A stretch of 64,000 nt of DNA from Cellulomonas fimi (lineage in GTDB: Bacteria > Actinomycetota > Actinomycetes > Actinomycetales > Cellulomonadaceae): the NCBI RefSeq assembly GCF_028527925.1, contig NZ_JAPESW010000001.1:163780-227779 (forward strand), given 5' to 3'. The notes under the pieces were generated by a model. It did not search any database. It was not told the origin of the DNA and worked only from the letters and a program-made list of their open reading frames with translations. Made by a program: the position numbers and the translations under genes. This document shows, piece after piece, positions 9,524 through 18,320 of the stretch (positions are counted from its first letter, which is position 1; each line of letters opens with the position of its first letter).

Positions 9524-9693
9524 GCCCGCACGCGTCCGCTGCCGCCGCGGCGGCCCGACGCCCCGCTCGCGCACGCGCCGCCCGTCCGCCGCGCCCTGCC
9601 CTCGCACGCCGCGCACCCGCGCCGCGTCCCGCCACCGCTCGCGCCGTCGGCGCGCCGCGTCCCGTCGTGCCGCACCCCGAGGAGCCCCGATGA
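9520..9693 (+). CDS. Possible 57-aa Ala/Arg/Pro-rich ORF filling the gap between two glycosyltransferases
   Basis: A GTG at 9520 overlaps the upstream stop (GTGA), and the ORF stop overlaps the ATG of the next gene (ATGA, 9690-9693), so an uninterrupted frame bridges the 166-bp gap. The translation is almost only Ala, Arg and Pro and matches nothing I know. It may act only in translational coupling or be chance in GC-rich DNA. The downstream gene also has its own GAGG-type ribosome site. Low confidence as a protein. Confidence 0.2.
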   Translation: MSPHASAAAAAARRPARARAARPPRPALARRAPAPRPATARAVGAPRPVVPHPEEPR

Positions 9694-10733
9694 CCGCGAT
9701 CCCGGTCACCGCGACCCGCACCGCCGTCGAGGTGGTCTTCCGAGCCGAGCGGGACATCGCGTCGTGGGAGGCCCGGCACACGCGCGGCGAGGTGCCCGGC
9801 CGCTGGCCGTACGGGCTCGACCTGCTCGAGCGCACCGGAGCCACCGTCACGACCGCGAGCCTGCCCGAGCCGACGCGCGCCGACCGCGTGCGCGCGCTGC
9901 TGCGTTCCGCGGTGCCGCACCGCGGCCGGACCGACGTGGGCATCGCGTGGGACGAGAACCTCGCGCGCCGGATGCTCGTCCTGTCCCCGCACGCCCGCAT
10001 GTTCGCGGGCACGATCTGGCTCACGGATGCCCTCGAGATCGACCCGTCGTCCGACCGCGTGCGCGGCGCGCTCGACGTGCTGCGGCGCATGGACGGCGTG
10101 TTCGTCAACAGCCGCGCCCAGGTCGAGCCGCTCCAGGCCGCGCTGGGCCGGTCGGGCCCGCCGGTGTCGTTCTTCACGTTCGGCGTCGACCACGAGTTCT
10201 TCTCCGCGCAGCCGCCCGCGCCCGCACCGCTCGTCGTGAGCGTCGGCGGCGACCGGGACCGGGACCCCACCACGCTCTTCGCCGCGCTGTCGCGCGTGCA
10301 CGAGGCGCGGCCCGACGTCGAGATCGTCGTGCAGAACGCGTCCGACGTGCCCGCGCCCCCCGGCGTCACGAAGGTCCCGCGGCTCTCGCACACCGAGCTG
10401 CGGGACCTCTACGCGCGCGCGAGCGTCGTCGCGATCGCGACCCGCCCGAACCTGCACATGTCCGGGCTCACGGTCAGCCTCGAGTCGATGGCGACCGCAC
10501 GTCCCGTCGTGCTCACCGCGACACCCGGCCACGAGGACTACCACCGCGACGGCGAGACCGCGCTGCTCGTCGAGCCGCAGGAGCCGACCGACCTGGCGGA
10601 CCGGGTGCTGGGCCTGCTCGACGACCCGGACGCGGCGGTCGCGCTCGGTCAGCGCGCGCGGCAGGCGGTCGAGGACCGCTTCACGTCCGCGCACCTCGTC
10701 GACGGCATGGCGCGAGCGGTCGGGCTGGTCTGA
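9690..10733 (+). CDS. Glycosyltransferase, GT4-like
   Basis: Encodes 347 aa; the ATG at 9690 has GAGGAGCC just upstream. The C-terminal half carries the GT4 pattern: VVSVGGDRDRDP at the start of the donor domain (about residue 182), then SLESMATARPVVLT and a DGETALLVEP segment that closes the nucleotide-sugar site. The N-terminal half is divergent. It is soluble and cytosolic, probably adding one sugar to the EPS repeat unit. It is the last plus-strand gene before a convergent junction with the flippase gene. Confidence 0.85.
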   Translation: MTAIPVTATRTAVEVVFRAERDIASWEARHTRGEVPGRWPYGLDLLERTGATVTTASLPEPTRADRVRALLRSAVPHRGRTDVGIAWDENLARRMLVLSPHARMFAGTIWLTDALEIDPSSDRVRGALDVLRRMDGVFVNSRAQVEPLQAALGRSGPPVSFFTFGVDHEFFSAQPPAPAPLVVSVGGDRDRDPTTLFAALSRVHEARPDVEIVVQNASDVPAPPGVTKVPRLSHTELRDLYARASVVAIATRPNLHMSGLTVSLESMATARPVVLTATPGHEDYHRDGETALLVEPQEPTDLADRVLGLLDDPDAAVALGQRARQAVEDRFTSAHLVDGMARAVGLV

Positions 10734-10875
10734 CTCGCGGTTCGGCTCCCACGACGCCCGGTCGGGTACCGTCGCTCGCATCCCGACAACAGGTGCCCCG
10801 GGGCGCCCGAGGCGTCAGCCGAACCGATGCGTGTAGAGGGCCGTAGGCGGGAGGGCGGCTCGCGAGTCCCACGAC

Positions 10876-10914
10876 CGGGGACCCAGGCAGTCCGCATCGG
10901 ACCCGGGCACCCCG
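10876..10914 (-). terminator. Imperfect hairpin after the flippase gene
   Basis: GTCCG and CGGAC around a 3-nt loop (10890-10902), closed by CGGGG and CCCCG (10876-10880 and 10910-10914) with an internal loop between. It lies 4 nt beyond the stop codon of the minus-strand flippase gene. The geometry fits a terminator, but the stem is interrupted. Confidence 0.4.
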
Positions 10915-10918
10915 AGCG

Positions 10919-12292
10919 TCAGCGACGGCGGCGGAGGCGGCGGGTGACGCCGCCGGTCAGCGAGCCCGCGTAGCCGCGCAGGATCGTCAGGTCGGTGCGG
11001 CGGACGCCGTAGAACGACAGCATCGACACGCCGAACAGCCGCTTGAGGAACCACTGGTTCAGGCCGGACGAGACGACGTAGCCGAGGAGCGTCGCCCATG
11101 CCGCGCCCATCGCCCCGTAGGTCGGGACGAGCACCACGAGCAGGCCGATGTTGAGCACGCAGGCGATCACGAGCGCGATGCTGCGCAGGCCCGGCCGCCC
11201 GCGCGCGGACAGGCCCGCACCGGCGATGGATCCGGGCGTGCTGATGACGACGGCCACGAGCAGCAGCCACGCGATGGGCACGGCGGGCGCGAACTCCTCG
11301 CCGAACAGCAGCGGGAGCCACCAGAGCATCGTGCCGCCGAGGACGAGCGCGACGACCGTGCAGATGAGCGTCGAGATGCGGGCGGCCGCGGCGAGGCGTG
11401 CGTCCTCGCTGCGGCTCGCGTCGGTCACGAACGTCACGTCGCGCACCGCCCGGTGGATCACCAACGGGAGCTCGCTCACGTTCACCGCGACGACGTACAG
11501 GCCGAGCTCGTAGGCGCTGCTCAGCGGGGTCATGATCGTCTGGTCGACGCGGGACAGCAGGATCCCGGAGATCGTGCCGATCCAGAGCCGCAGGCCGTAC
11601 CCGGTGAGCGCGCGGGTCGACGCCAGGCCCTCGGTGTCGGGCTCGGCCGGCGGCAGCCGTCGGGGCAGCGTGAGGTACGCGAGCGCGCCCATGACGGGCA
11701 TGACGGCGAGCACGACCGTCGCGGTGAACGGCGTGAGGTGGTCGGTGAGCCACAGCGGGACGAGCACGGCCAGCCGGAGGCCGGACGCGAGCACCTTCTC
11801 CCACGCGACCATCGCCCAGCGCTGCAGGCCGGACGCGATGCCGCGCAGGACGCCCAGCAGCAGCGTCGGCAGCACCGCGAGCGACGCGACCGCCATGAGC
11901 TTCTGGATCTCGAGGTCGCCGCCGGACAGCCACTCGCGCGCGGCGAACACCGCGCCCGTCGCGAGCAGGCCCGCGAGGACCACGATGAGCGCGCCGTTGC
12001 GCGCCGCGACCCGGACCAACCGCGGGTGCCGCGCGACCGCGTAGGACACGGCCTCCGGCACGCCGAAGGTCATGAGGGCGATCGCGAGCCCGAGCGGCGC
12101 CGTCGCGGCGGCGACCGCACCGCGCCCGTCGACGCCCAGCGACTGCGCGAGGATCGGGCCGCTCGCGAGCGCGACCACGGGCGGGAACAGGTTCCCGACC
12201 AGCGTGATCGTCATGCTGCGGGCGGTGCCGCCCTTCGCCTTCGTGCGGTCCTCCACCGCCGGCCCTCCGGTCCCCCCGGTCGTGCGGGTCAC
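10919..12292 (-). CDS. Polysaccharide flippase, Wzx/MOP superfamily
   Basis: Encodes 457 aa with about twelve to fourteen hydrophobic helices throughout, as in Wzx proteins that move undecaprenyl-linked repeat units across the membrane. The N-terminal segment TITLVGNLFPPVVALASGPI is typical of the first MOP helix. The GTG at 12292 overlaps the stop of the upstream glycosyltransferase (GTGA, 12289-12292). A second GTG at 12256 has a GGAGGG ribosome site and would shorten the protein by 12 residues. It ends in an Arg-rich tail. With the polymerase-like and co-polymerase genes it completes a Wzx/Wzy-type assembly route. Confidence 0.9.
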   Translation of the reverse strand: MTRTTGGTGGPAVEDRTKAKGGTARSMTITLVGNLFPPVVALASGPILAQSLGVDGRGAVAAATAPLGLAIALMTFGVPEAVSYAVARHPRLVRVAARNGALIVVLAGLLATGAVFAAREWLSGGDLEIQKLMAVASLAVLPTLLLGVLRGIASGLQRWAMVAWEKVLASGLRLAVLVPLWLTDHLTPFTATVVLAVMPVMGALAYLTLPRRLPPAEPDTEGLASTRALTGYGLRLWIGTISGILLSRVDQTIMTPLSSAYELGLYVVAVNVSELPLVIHRAVRDVTFVTDASRSEDARLAAAARISTLICTVVALVLGGTMLWWLPLLFGEEFAPAVPIAWLLLVAVVISTPGSIAGAGLSARGRPGLRSIALVIACVLNIGLLVVLVPTYGAMGAAWATLLGYVVSSGLNQWFLKRLFGVSMLSFYGVRRTDLTILRGYAGSLTGGVTRRLRRRR

Positions 12293-13326
12293 GACGCGCC
12301 CGGCACCTTCCCGGCGCGCACCGTGCGCCGCCCGTCGCGCGCGTACTCGACGTACACCGTGCCGTACGCACCCGCGATCATGCCCGTGCCGCGCGCGAAC
12401 GTGCGACGGCCCTTCGCCTGGTGGACGGCCGAGCGCGTCGCGGTGCCGAGCGCCCAGCGGGCTGCGCCGCCGGCGGCCCGGACCGCGCCCTGACCCGTCA
12501 CGCGCACCCGGACGAGCGCGCGGTCCAACGGGCCGTCGGCCAGCACGACGGACGTGCGGCCCCACGTGTTGCCGTTGCGGAACGCACGCGCGAGCACCCA
12601 GCGGCGCGTCACGCGGTCGGGCGGTACGACGTCGACCACGACGGCCTCGTCGCACCACACCATCCGCCCGCCGGCCTTCGCGAGCTGCCGCGTGAGGAGC
12701 TGGTCGGAGCCGCCGGACAGCCCGAACCGCTCGTCGAAGCGCAGACCGAGCTCGCGCACCCGGGCCATGTCCAGCAGCAGGTTGTTCGTGGCGGCCACGT
12801 CGGTCGTCGTGCCCGTCGGCAGGCGCCGGCGGTCGAAGAACCGGCCCGCGGTCACCCACGCGTCGGGCTGCTGCTCGAACTCGGACACCACGGGCCCGAC
12901 GACGCCCTCCGGGCGGTCCACCAGGTACGTGTCGACGAGCAGGCGCAGCCACGTCGGGACGGGCCGCTCGTCGTCGTCGATGAACACCAGCAGGTCCGCG
13001 TCGGCCGACTCGTCGAACGCGCGGTTGCGGGCCGCGGCGATGCCGGGCTGCGGCTCGTGCGCGTACCGCACGACGGGTCCACCGTCGGCTGCCGAACGCG
13101 CCGCCTCGGCCTGCACGACGCCGCGCGCACCGCCCTCGGGGTCGTTGTCGACGACGAGCACCTCCGCCGGCGGGTCGAGCAGCGCGGCCTGGGCCACGAG
13201 CATCGGCAGCGCCGCCCGCAGGTCGTCGGGGCGCTTGTACGTCAGCACCCCGACGACCGTGCGCGGGTCGTCGTGACCGGCCGCGGCCGCGTCGTGCGCG
13301 GCCGCCGTCGTCGAGCCGTCCTCCAT
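12289..13326 (-). CDS. Family 2 glycosyltransferase
   Basis: Encodes 345 aa. The GT-A fold is clear: VVGVLTYKRPDDL at the start, VLVVDNDPEGG, then the DXD-type metal and nucleotide site FIDDDERP and a WCDEAVVVDVVPPDR segment near the acceptor region. It uses an inverting mechanism on a nucleotide-sugar donor. The ATG at 13326 has GGGGGGAT upstream. An in-frame ATG at 13368 overlaps the preceding stop (ATGA) but has no ribosome site, so the shorter form is preferred. It lies between a giant secreted protein and the flippase. Basic residues and several Trp near the C-terminus suggest membrane association. Confidence 0.9.
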   Translation of the reverse strand: MEDGSTTAAAHDAAAAGHDDPRTVVGVLTYKRPDDLRAALPMLVAQAALLDPPAEVLVVDNDPEGGARGVVQAEAARSAADGGPVVRYAHEPQPGIAAARNRAFDESADADLLVFIDDDERPVPTWLRLLVDTYLVDRPEGVVGPVVSEFEQQPDAWVTAGRFFDRRRLPTGTTTDVAATNNLLLDMARVRELGLRFDERFGLSGGSDQLLTRQLAKAGGRMVWCDEAVVVDVVPPDRVTRRWVLARAFRNGNTWGRTSVVLADGPLDRALVRVRVTGQGAVRAAGGAARWALGTATRSAVHQAKGRRTFARGTGMIAGAYGTVYVEYARDGRRTVRAGKVPGAS

Positions 13327-13364
13327 CGATCCCCCCGCCGGACGTCGCTCCCCCTGAGCGGCGA

Positions 13365-16300
13365 TCATGGCACGACCGGGCGCGCCACCAGCTCGCTCCA
13401 CCGAGCCGTGAGCGGCAGCGTCGTCGTGGTCGACGACGTGTACACCGACAGGCCGATCCCGCCCGCGGCCTGCAGCGCGGCCGTGGTGCTCGTGCCCGAC
13501 AGGGTCCACGTGGTCGGCTCCGGCGAGCCCGAGGCCCACACCTTCGCGCGCAGCGTCGTCGTGCCCGTCCCGGTCACCTGGAAGCGGGCCTGCAGCGTCT
13601 GGCCGGCGGCGTAGGTGATGCCGGGGACGTTGACCTGGGCCACGGTGACCGTGGTGCCGGCGGAGATCCCGACGATCGACGCCCGCACGACACCCGTCGA
13701 CAGCATCTTGAGGCGCAGGCGGTAGCCGTCCGTCGTGCCCGCGGTGCGACCCGCGAGCTCGAGGTCGGTGCCCGACCCGGTCGGCATGACGTCGAGGGCG
13801 ACCTTCGCCGTGAGGTCCGTGCTGGTCGACGAGACCGGCAGGAAGGACGACAGGCGGAACCCGGCGCCGGTCACGCGCATCGCGCCCGTCCCGTTCGCGA
13901 CCGAGAAGTTCGTCGCACCACCCTGGACCGTCCACGCGCCGCCGGTGTCGGCCGAGCCCCAGCCGCCCGTGACCGACCGCGCGAACGGGTCGAGCGCGAA
14001 CGGGGTGTCCGCTGGCGGCGCGGCCACGGTGACCTCACGGGTCGTGGTGCCGGTGTCGCCGTCGTCGTCCGTCGTCGTGAGCGTGATCGTGTACGTGCCG
14101 TCGGCGGCGTACGTGTGGTTCGCCGTCGCGCCGGTCGCCGTCGCGCCGTCGCCGAACTGCCACGCGTACGACGTGATCTGGCCGTCCGCGTCGGTCGAGG
14201 CCGACGCGTCGACCGCCACCGCGAGGTGCGTCGGCGTCGCCGTGAAGGCCGCGACCGGGCCCTGGTTCGGGACGGGCGCCGCCACGGTGACCTCGCGGGT
14301 CGTCGTGCCGGTGTCGCCGCGGTCGTCCGTGACGGTCAGCGTGACCGTGTAGGTGCCGGCCGCCGCGTAGGTGTGCGACGCCGTCGCACCCGTGCCCGTC
14401 GCACCGTCGCCGAAGTCCCACGCGTGCGCGGTGAGGGTGCCGTCGGCGTCGGCCGACGCGGAGCCGTCGACCGCCACCGTGAGGTCCGTCGGCGTCGCGG
14501 TGAACGCCGCCACGGGTGCCTGGTTCGGCGCCACGACCGTGATCGTGCGGACCGTCTGCGCGCTGCCGCCGCGGTCGTCCGTGACGGTGAGCGTCACCTG
14601 GTAGTCGCCGCCCGCCGCGTAGGTGTGCGTCGGGGCGGGGCCGTCGCCCGTCGTGCCGTCGCCGAACGTCCACGCGTGCTGCGTGATCGTGCCGTCCGGG
14701 TCGGTGGACGTGCCGGCGTCGAACGCGACCGTCAGGTCCGTCGGCGTCGCGGTGAACGCGGCCGTCGGCAGCTGGTTCGGCGGGACGACCGTGACGTCGT
14801 GCGTGACCTGCGCGGTCGCGCCCTTGTCGTCCGTGACCGTCAGCGTGACCGGGTAGGTCCCGCCCGCCGCGTAGGTGTGCGACGGCGTCGCCCCTGTGGC
14901 GGTCGCGCCGTCCCCGAACGTCCACGCGTAGCCGGCGACCGTGCCGTCGGGGTCCGTCGAGCCGGACGCGTCGAACGCGACCGTCAGGTCGGTCGGCGTC
15001 GACGTGAACGCGCCGACCGGCAGCTGGTTCGGGAGCTGCCCCGTCTTGCCGAGCGCGTAGTGGTTGGCCACCGTCTGCGCGTCGAGCACCGAGGAGTAGA
15101 CCGCGACCTCGTCGATCGTGCCCGCGAACCACGCCTGCGGGCCCCACGTCGTGTCGCCGAAGATCCGCCAGTAGCCGTTGTACGCCTGCGCGGCCGTCTG
15201 GGGGTTCGTGCCCTGCAACGCGCCGTCGACGTACAGCTTCATGCCGTCCGGGCCCTGGGTGGCGACGAGGTGGTGCCACTGGTTGTTGTTGTACGACGCG
15301 GTGGTCGTGATCGTGTTGGCCACGCCCGTCCACGTGCCGAAGGTGAGGCGCCCGTTCGTCTCCATGTAGACGTGCCGGTCGTAGCTGCCCGACACCCCGG
15401 TGTTCGTGTCGCCGAAGCCGATGAGCTTGCCGCCGTTCGTGGTCGACGTCCTGAACCACAGCTCCTGCGAGTAGACCGTCGGGTTCGAGACCTGCTGCGT
15501 GCTCGCGACGAGCGTGTTGCTCGAGCCGAGCGACCGGACCGCGGTGTTGCTCACGCCCGACAGCGCGCCCGACTGGCTGCGCAGGAGGGTGCCCCGGTAG
15601 ACGCCCGGCGTCCCGTACGGGCCGGAGTCGGCCGCCGTGGTGCCCGACCCCTCCGCGAGCCGCCAGTACAGCTCGGGCCCGGCGTCGTAGACGGCCTTGC
15701 CGTACGCGTCGGCGGGTGCCGGCGGCTTGGCGACGGTGCGGCCCGAGAGCGTGTAGTGGCTCTCGACCTGCGCGACCGTGAGCGGCGCCGGGTAGACGGC
15801 GACGTCGTCGATGCTGCCCGCGAGGTAGCCGCTCGTCGGCTGGTTCGGCCACCCGCCGAGGTTGTCGCCGCCGATCCGCCAGTAGCCGGTGTAGGCCTGG
15901 CCGGTGGTCGTGTCGGCACGCTGCCCGACGCGGCGCCCGTCGACGTAGAGCTTCATGCCCTCGGTACCCATCGACGCCACGACGTGGTGCCACTGGCCGT
16001 CGTTGTACGCCGCGGAGCTCGTGACCGTCCGGGCCGAGCCCGGGTACACCCCGAACGTGATCTTGCCCGAGTTCTCCATGTAGACGTGCCGGTCGTAGCT
16101 GCCCGACGAGCCCGTCTGCAGGTTCGCGAAGCCGATGATCTTGCCGCCGCGCGTGGTGGTCGTCTTGATCCACGCCTCGACCGCGAACGAGTCGGGGCCC
16201 TGGATCGGCGTGGTCGTGGTGCCCGTCGAGCTCGCGGTGCCGTCGAACGTCGAGGCGGCGTTCGGGTCGTCGATGATCGCGCCGGCCGCGCCGCGCGTCA

Positions 16301-18074
16301 CGGTGGACCCGAGCGCGAGGTCGGACCAGCCGACCCAGTCGAACGCCGTGGTCCCGCTGGGCTCACCGAGCCGCCACAGCGACGTCGCGCCGTCGGTGCG
16401 CACCTGCTGCGCGTACGCGCTCGTCGAGGAGTCGTCGGAGACGGTGACCTGGACCTGGTCCGTGATCGCGGAGTTGCCGAACGGGTCGACGGCCTTGATC
16501 CGGTAGGTGTACGTCGCCCCCGGCGTGAGGCCGGTGTCCATGAAGCCCATCTGCGGGCGCTTCCAGACCACCGACGGCGCGGTCACCGTGTGGATGACCT
16601 GACCGTTGCGCGACACGGTGTACGTGAGGTTCTCGTTGTCGCGGTCGTAGTTCGCCGGCCAGCTCAGGCGCACCGTGCCCGCCTGGAACGACGCGGCCGA
16701 CAGCGGCCACGTGCCCGACGCGAGGCGGGGGCCCTGCTTGTTGGGCGCGGTGTCCGTGCGCGCGAACCGCGCGAGACCCTGCTGGCCCTTGTTGTTGACG
16801 ATCGTGAACTCGCCGCCGTACAGCAGGTACTGGTCGTTGCCCGTGACCGTCCACGGCCCCTGGCCCTGGCCCGTGTACGAGCCCGAGTTGATGTCCGGGT
16901 ACCAGTTGAGGAGCGTCGGCGTGGGCTTGCCGGCGTAGTTGTAGTAGCCGTACGGGTCGGCGGTCGCGACGCCCGTCACGGCCTTGCTGAACGCGAGCGC
17001 GCGGTAGAACGTCCACGGCTCGGTCTGCGGGAAGCCGCCGATGTTGCCGCAGTAGTGCGGGTGCCCCGCGACGTACACCGCGTCACCCGGGCCGGGCCAC
17101 GCCGCGTACGTGTCGCCGTGGCAGTCCTCGACCCAGACCAGCTCGCCGGTGGCCCAGTCGCCGCGCGCGGTGCCCTCGAGGTTGCCGGTGCTGCCGAACA
17201 CGTATCCGGTGACGTAGAAGCTGGTCGCGTCGCTCGTGAGGCTCGTGATCGACGCCTGCGTCGAGCCGTTGCGGATGAGCCCGTTGATCGCGAGCGGCAG
17301 CGTCGCGCCCGAGACGGCGTCGACGCGCGCCAGGCCGTAGCCCGGGTTCCCGCTGCCGTTGAACGTCGAGAAGCTGCCGCCGACGATGACCTGCGACTGG
17401 TCGGGCGAGACGACGAGCGCGCTCACCGAGCCGTCGTCCGCGCTGGGCGCCCACGGCAGGAGCGCGCCGTCGGCCGCGTTGAACGCCGCGACCTTGTTGC
17501 GGGGCGACCCGTTCGCGTTCGTGAACGAGCCGCCGACGTACACGGTGGTGTTCGTCGCGACGATCGTGCGCACCTGCGAGTCGACGCCCGGGTTGAAGGA
17601 CGACACGAGCGCCCCCGTCGCCGCGTCGAACGCCGCGATCCGGTACCGCGGCTGCCCCGCGATGCTCGTGAAGTTGCCGCCCACGTACACGCGCGTCCCG
17701 TCCGGCGACACCGCGACCGTCCGCACCTGCGCGTTGGGGTTCGGCGCCCACGAGGCGTCGAGGACACCGGTCGTCAGGTCGTACGCGAGGAGGTTCGCGC
17801 GGGGCACCAGGTTGGTGCCGGCCGCCGAGCCTGCCGGGCGCGCGTTCGCGAAGTCACCACCGACGAAGACACGCGACCCGGCGATCCCCTGCTGCCAGAC
17901 GACGCCGTCGATCTGCACGGTCGGCAGCGAGTCGGCGGCGACCGTGAGCGGGGTCCCCTCGAGCGGCACGGTGTCGGCGGCGGCCGGCGTCGCGAGCGTC
18001 AGGCCCGCGAACGACAGGGCGACGGCAGCGACGAGCGCGGAGGAACGGGCGACGAGTCCGCGGGAACGGGTCAT
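13365..18074 (-). CDS. Giant secreted beta-propeller/Fn3/LamG/PKD protein (1569 aa)
   Basis: ATG at 18074 with GAGGTG upstream. A Sec signal peptide ends near residue 34 (PAAADT). Then come a beta-propeller of VYVGGxFT-type blades (about 45-450), an Fn3 domain (458-551), two LamG/concanavalin-like domains (558-776 and 785-1010), four PKD domains (1012-1348, each with DGxxxxxxWxFGDG and a TLTVTDD-like strand), and a C-terminal module from about 1352 beginning DPFARSVTGGWG. These are all carbohydrate- or protein-binding folds; no catalytic motif was seen. The only two cysteines are in DCHGD and HYCGN of the propeller. There is no LPXTG or C-terminal membrane helix. Being inside the EPS locus suggests a matrix protein that binds the polymer. 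It is paralogous to the upstream gene. Confidence 0.9.
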   Translation of the reverse strand: MTRSRGLVARSSALVAAVALSFAGLTLATPAAADTVPLEGTPLTVAADSLPTVQIDGVVWQQGIAGSRVFVGGDFANARPAGSAAGTNLVPRANLLAYDLTTGVLDASWAPNPNAQVRTVAVSPDGTRVYVGGNFTSIAGQPRYRIAAFDAATGALVSSFNPGVDSQVRTIVATNTTVYVGGSFTNANGSPRNKVAAFNAADGALLPWAPSADDGSVSALVVSPDQSQVIVGGSFSTFNGSGNPGYGLARVDAVSGATLPLAINGLIRNGSTQASITSLTSDATSFYVTGYVFGSTGNLEGTARGDWATGELVWVEDCHGDTYAAWPGPGDAVYVAGHPHYCGNIGGFPQTEPWTFYRALAFSKAVTGVATADPYGYYNYAGKPTPTLLNWYPDINSGSYTGQGQGPWTVTGNDQYLLYGGEFTIVNNKGQQGLARFARTDTAPNKQGPRLASGTWPLSAASFQAGTVRLSWPANYDRDNENLTYTVSRNGQVIHTVTAPSVVWKRPQMGFMDTGLTPGATYTYRIKAVDPFGNSAITDQVQVTVSDDSSTSAYAQQVRTDGATSLWRLGEPSGTTAFDWVGWSDLALGSTVTRGAAGAIIDDPNAASTFDGTASSTGTTTTPIQGPDSFAVEAWIKTTTTRGGKIIGFANLQTGSSGSYDRHVYMENSGKITFGVYPGSARTVTSSAAYNDGQWHHVVASMGTEGMKLYVDGRRVGQRADTTTGQAYTGYWRIGGDNLGGWPNQPTSGYLAGSIDDVAVYPAPLTVAQVESHYTLSGRTVAKPPAPADAYGKAVYDAGPELYWRLAEGSGTTAADSGPYGTPGVYRGTLLRSQSGALSGVSNTAVRSLGSSNTLVASTQQVSNPTVYSQELWFRTSTTNGGKLIGFGDTNTGVSGSYDRHVYMETNGRLTFGTWTGVANTITTTASYNNNQWHHLVATQGPDGMKLYVDGALQGTNPQTAAQAYNGYWRIFGDTTWGPQAWFAGTIDEVAVYSSVLDAQTVANHYALGKTGQLPNQLPVGAFTSTPTDLTVAFDASGSTDPDGTVAGYAWTFGDGATATGATPSHTYAAGGTYPVTLTVTDDKGATAQVTHDVTVVPPNQLPTAAFTATPTDLTVAFDAGTSTDPDGTITQHAWTFGDGTTGDGPAPTHTYAAGGDYQVTLTVTDDRGGSAQTVRTITVVAPNQAPVAAFTATPTDLTVAVDGSASADADGTLTAHAWDFGDGATGTGATASHTYAAAGTYTVTLTVTDDRGDTGTTTREVTVAAPVPNQGPVAAFTATPTHLAVAVDASASTDADGQITSYAWQFGDGATATGATANHTYAADGTYTITLTTTDDDGDTGTTTREVTVAAPPADTPFALDPFARSVTGGWGSADTGGAWTVQGGATNFSVANGTGAMRVTGAGFRLSSFLPVSSTSTDLTAKVALDVMPTGSGTDLELAGRTAGTTDGYRLRLKMLSTGVVRASIVGISAGTTVTVAQVNVPGITYAAGQTLQARFQVTGTGTTTLRAKVWASGSPEPTTWTLSGTSTTAALQAAGGIGLSVYTSSTTTTLPLTARWSELVARPVVP

Positions 18075-18126
18075 GGGGCACCTCGGGGGCGACGGGGGCG
18101 CGCGGCAGGGCGAGCCACGCACGAGG

Positions 18127-18192
18127 ATCGTATGCAGGCGAAACCGCACCGAAGGGTGAGGAACCGGGTGAACTGGACGCGCAACCGGGTGA
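18127..18192 (-). promoter_or_regulatory. Promoter of the 1569-aa matrix protein with three TCACCC boxes
   Basis: Read on the minus strand, TACGAT (18127-18132) is a -10 candidate. GGTTTCGC lies exactly 5 nt upstream (18138-18145), and TCACCC boxes follow at 18154-18159, 18166-18171 and 18187-18192. The last two boxes are at nearly the same distances from the -10 as those at the paralogous promoter (21894-21959). There is no TTGACA-like -35, so an activator or alternative sigma factor is plausible. The rest of the 246-bp gap shows nothing else. Confidence 0.55.
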
Positions 18193-18320
18193 TTCGGACG
18201 AATCGTTTCGCCGGTCGGTGCCGCAGGCCGCCCACCTGCACGCGCAGGCAAGGCCTGACTCGCGGACGGCCCGGCCTGGGCGCACCGCGCGTGGGTGCAC
18301 GCGACGCCGCGCGGGACGCG

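Noticed and set aside
14030..15045. Regularly spaced DNA repeats, considered as a CRISPR-like or satellite array
   Set aside because: The period of about 250 bp matches PKD domains and the repeats are in-frame coding sequence with diverged codons.
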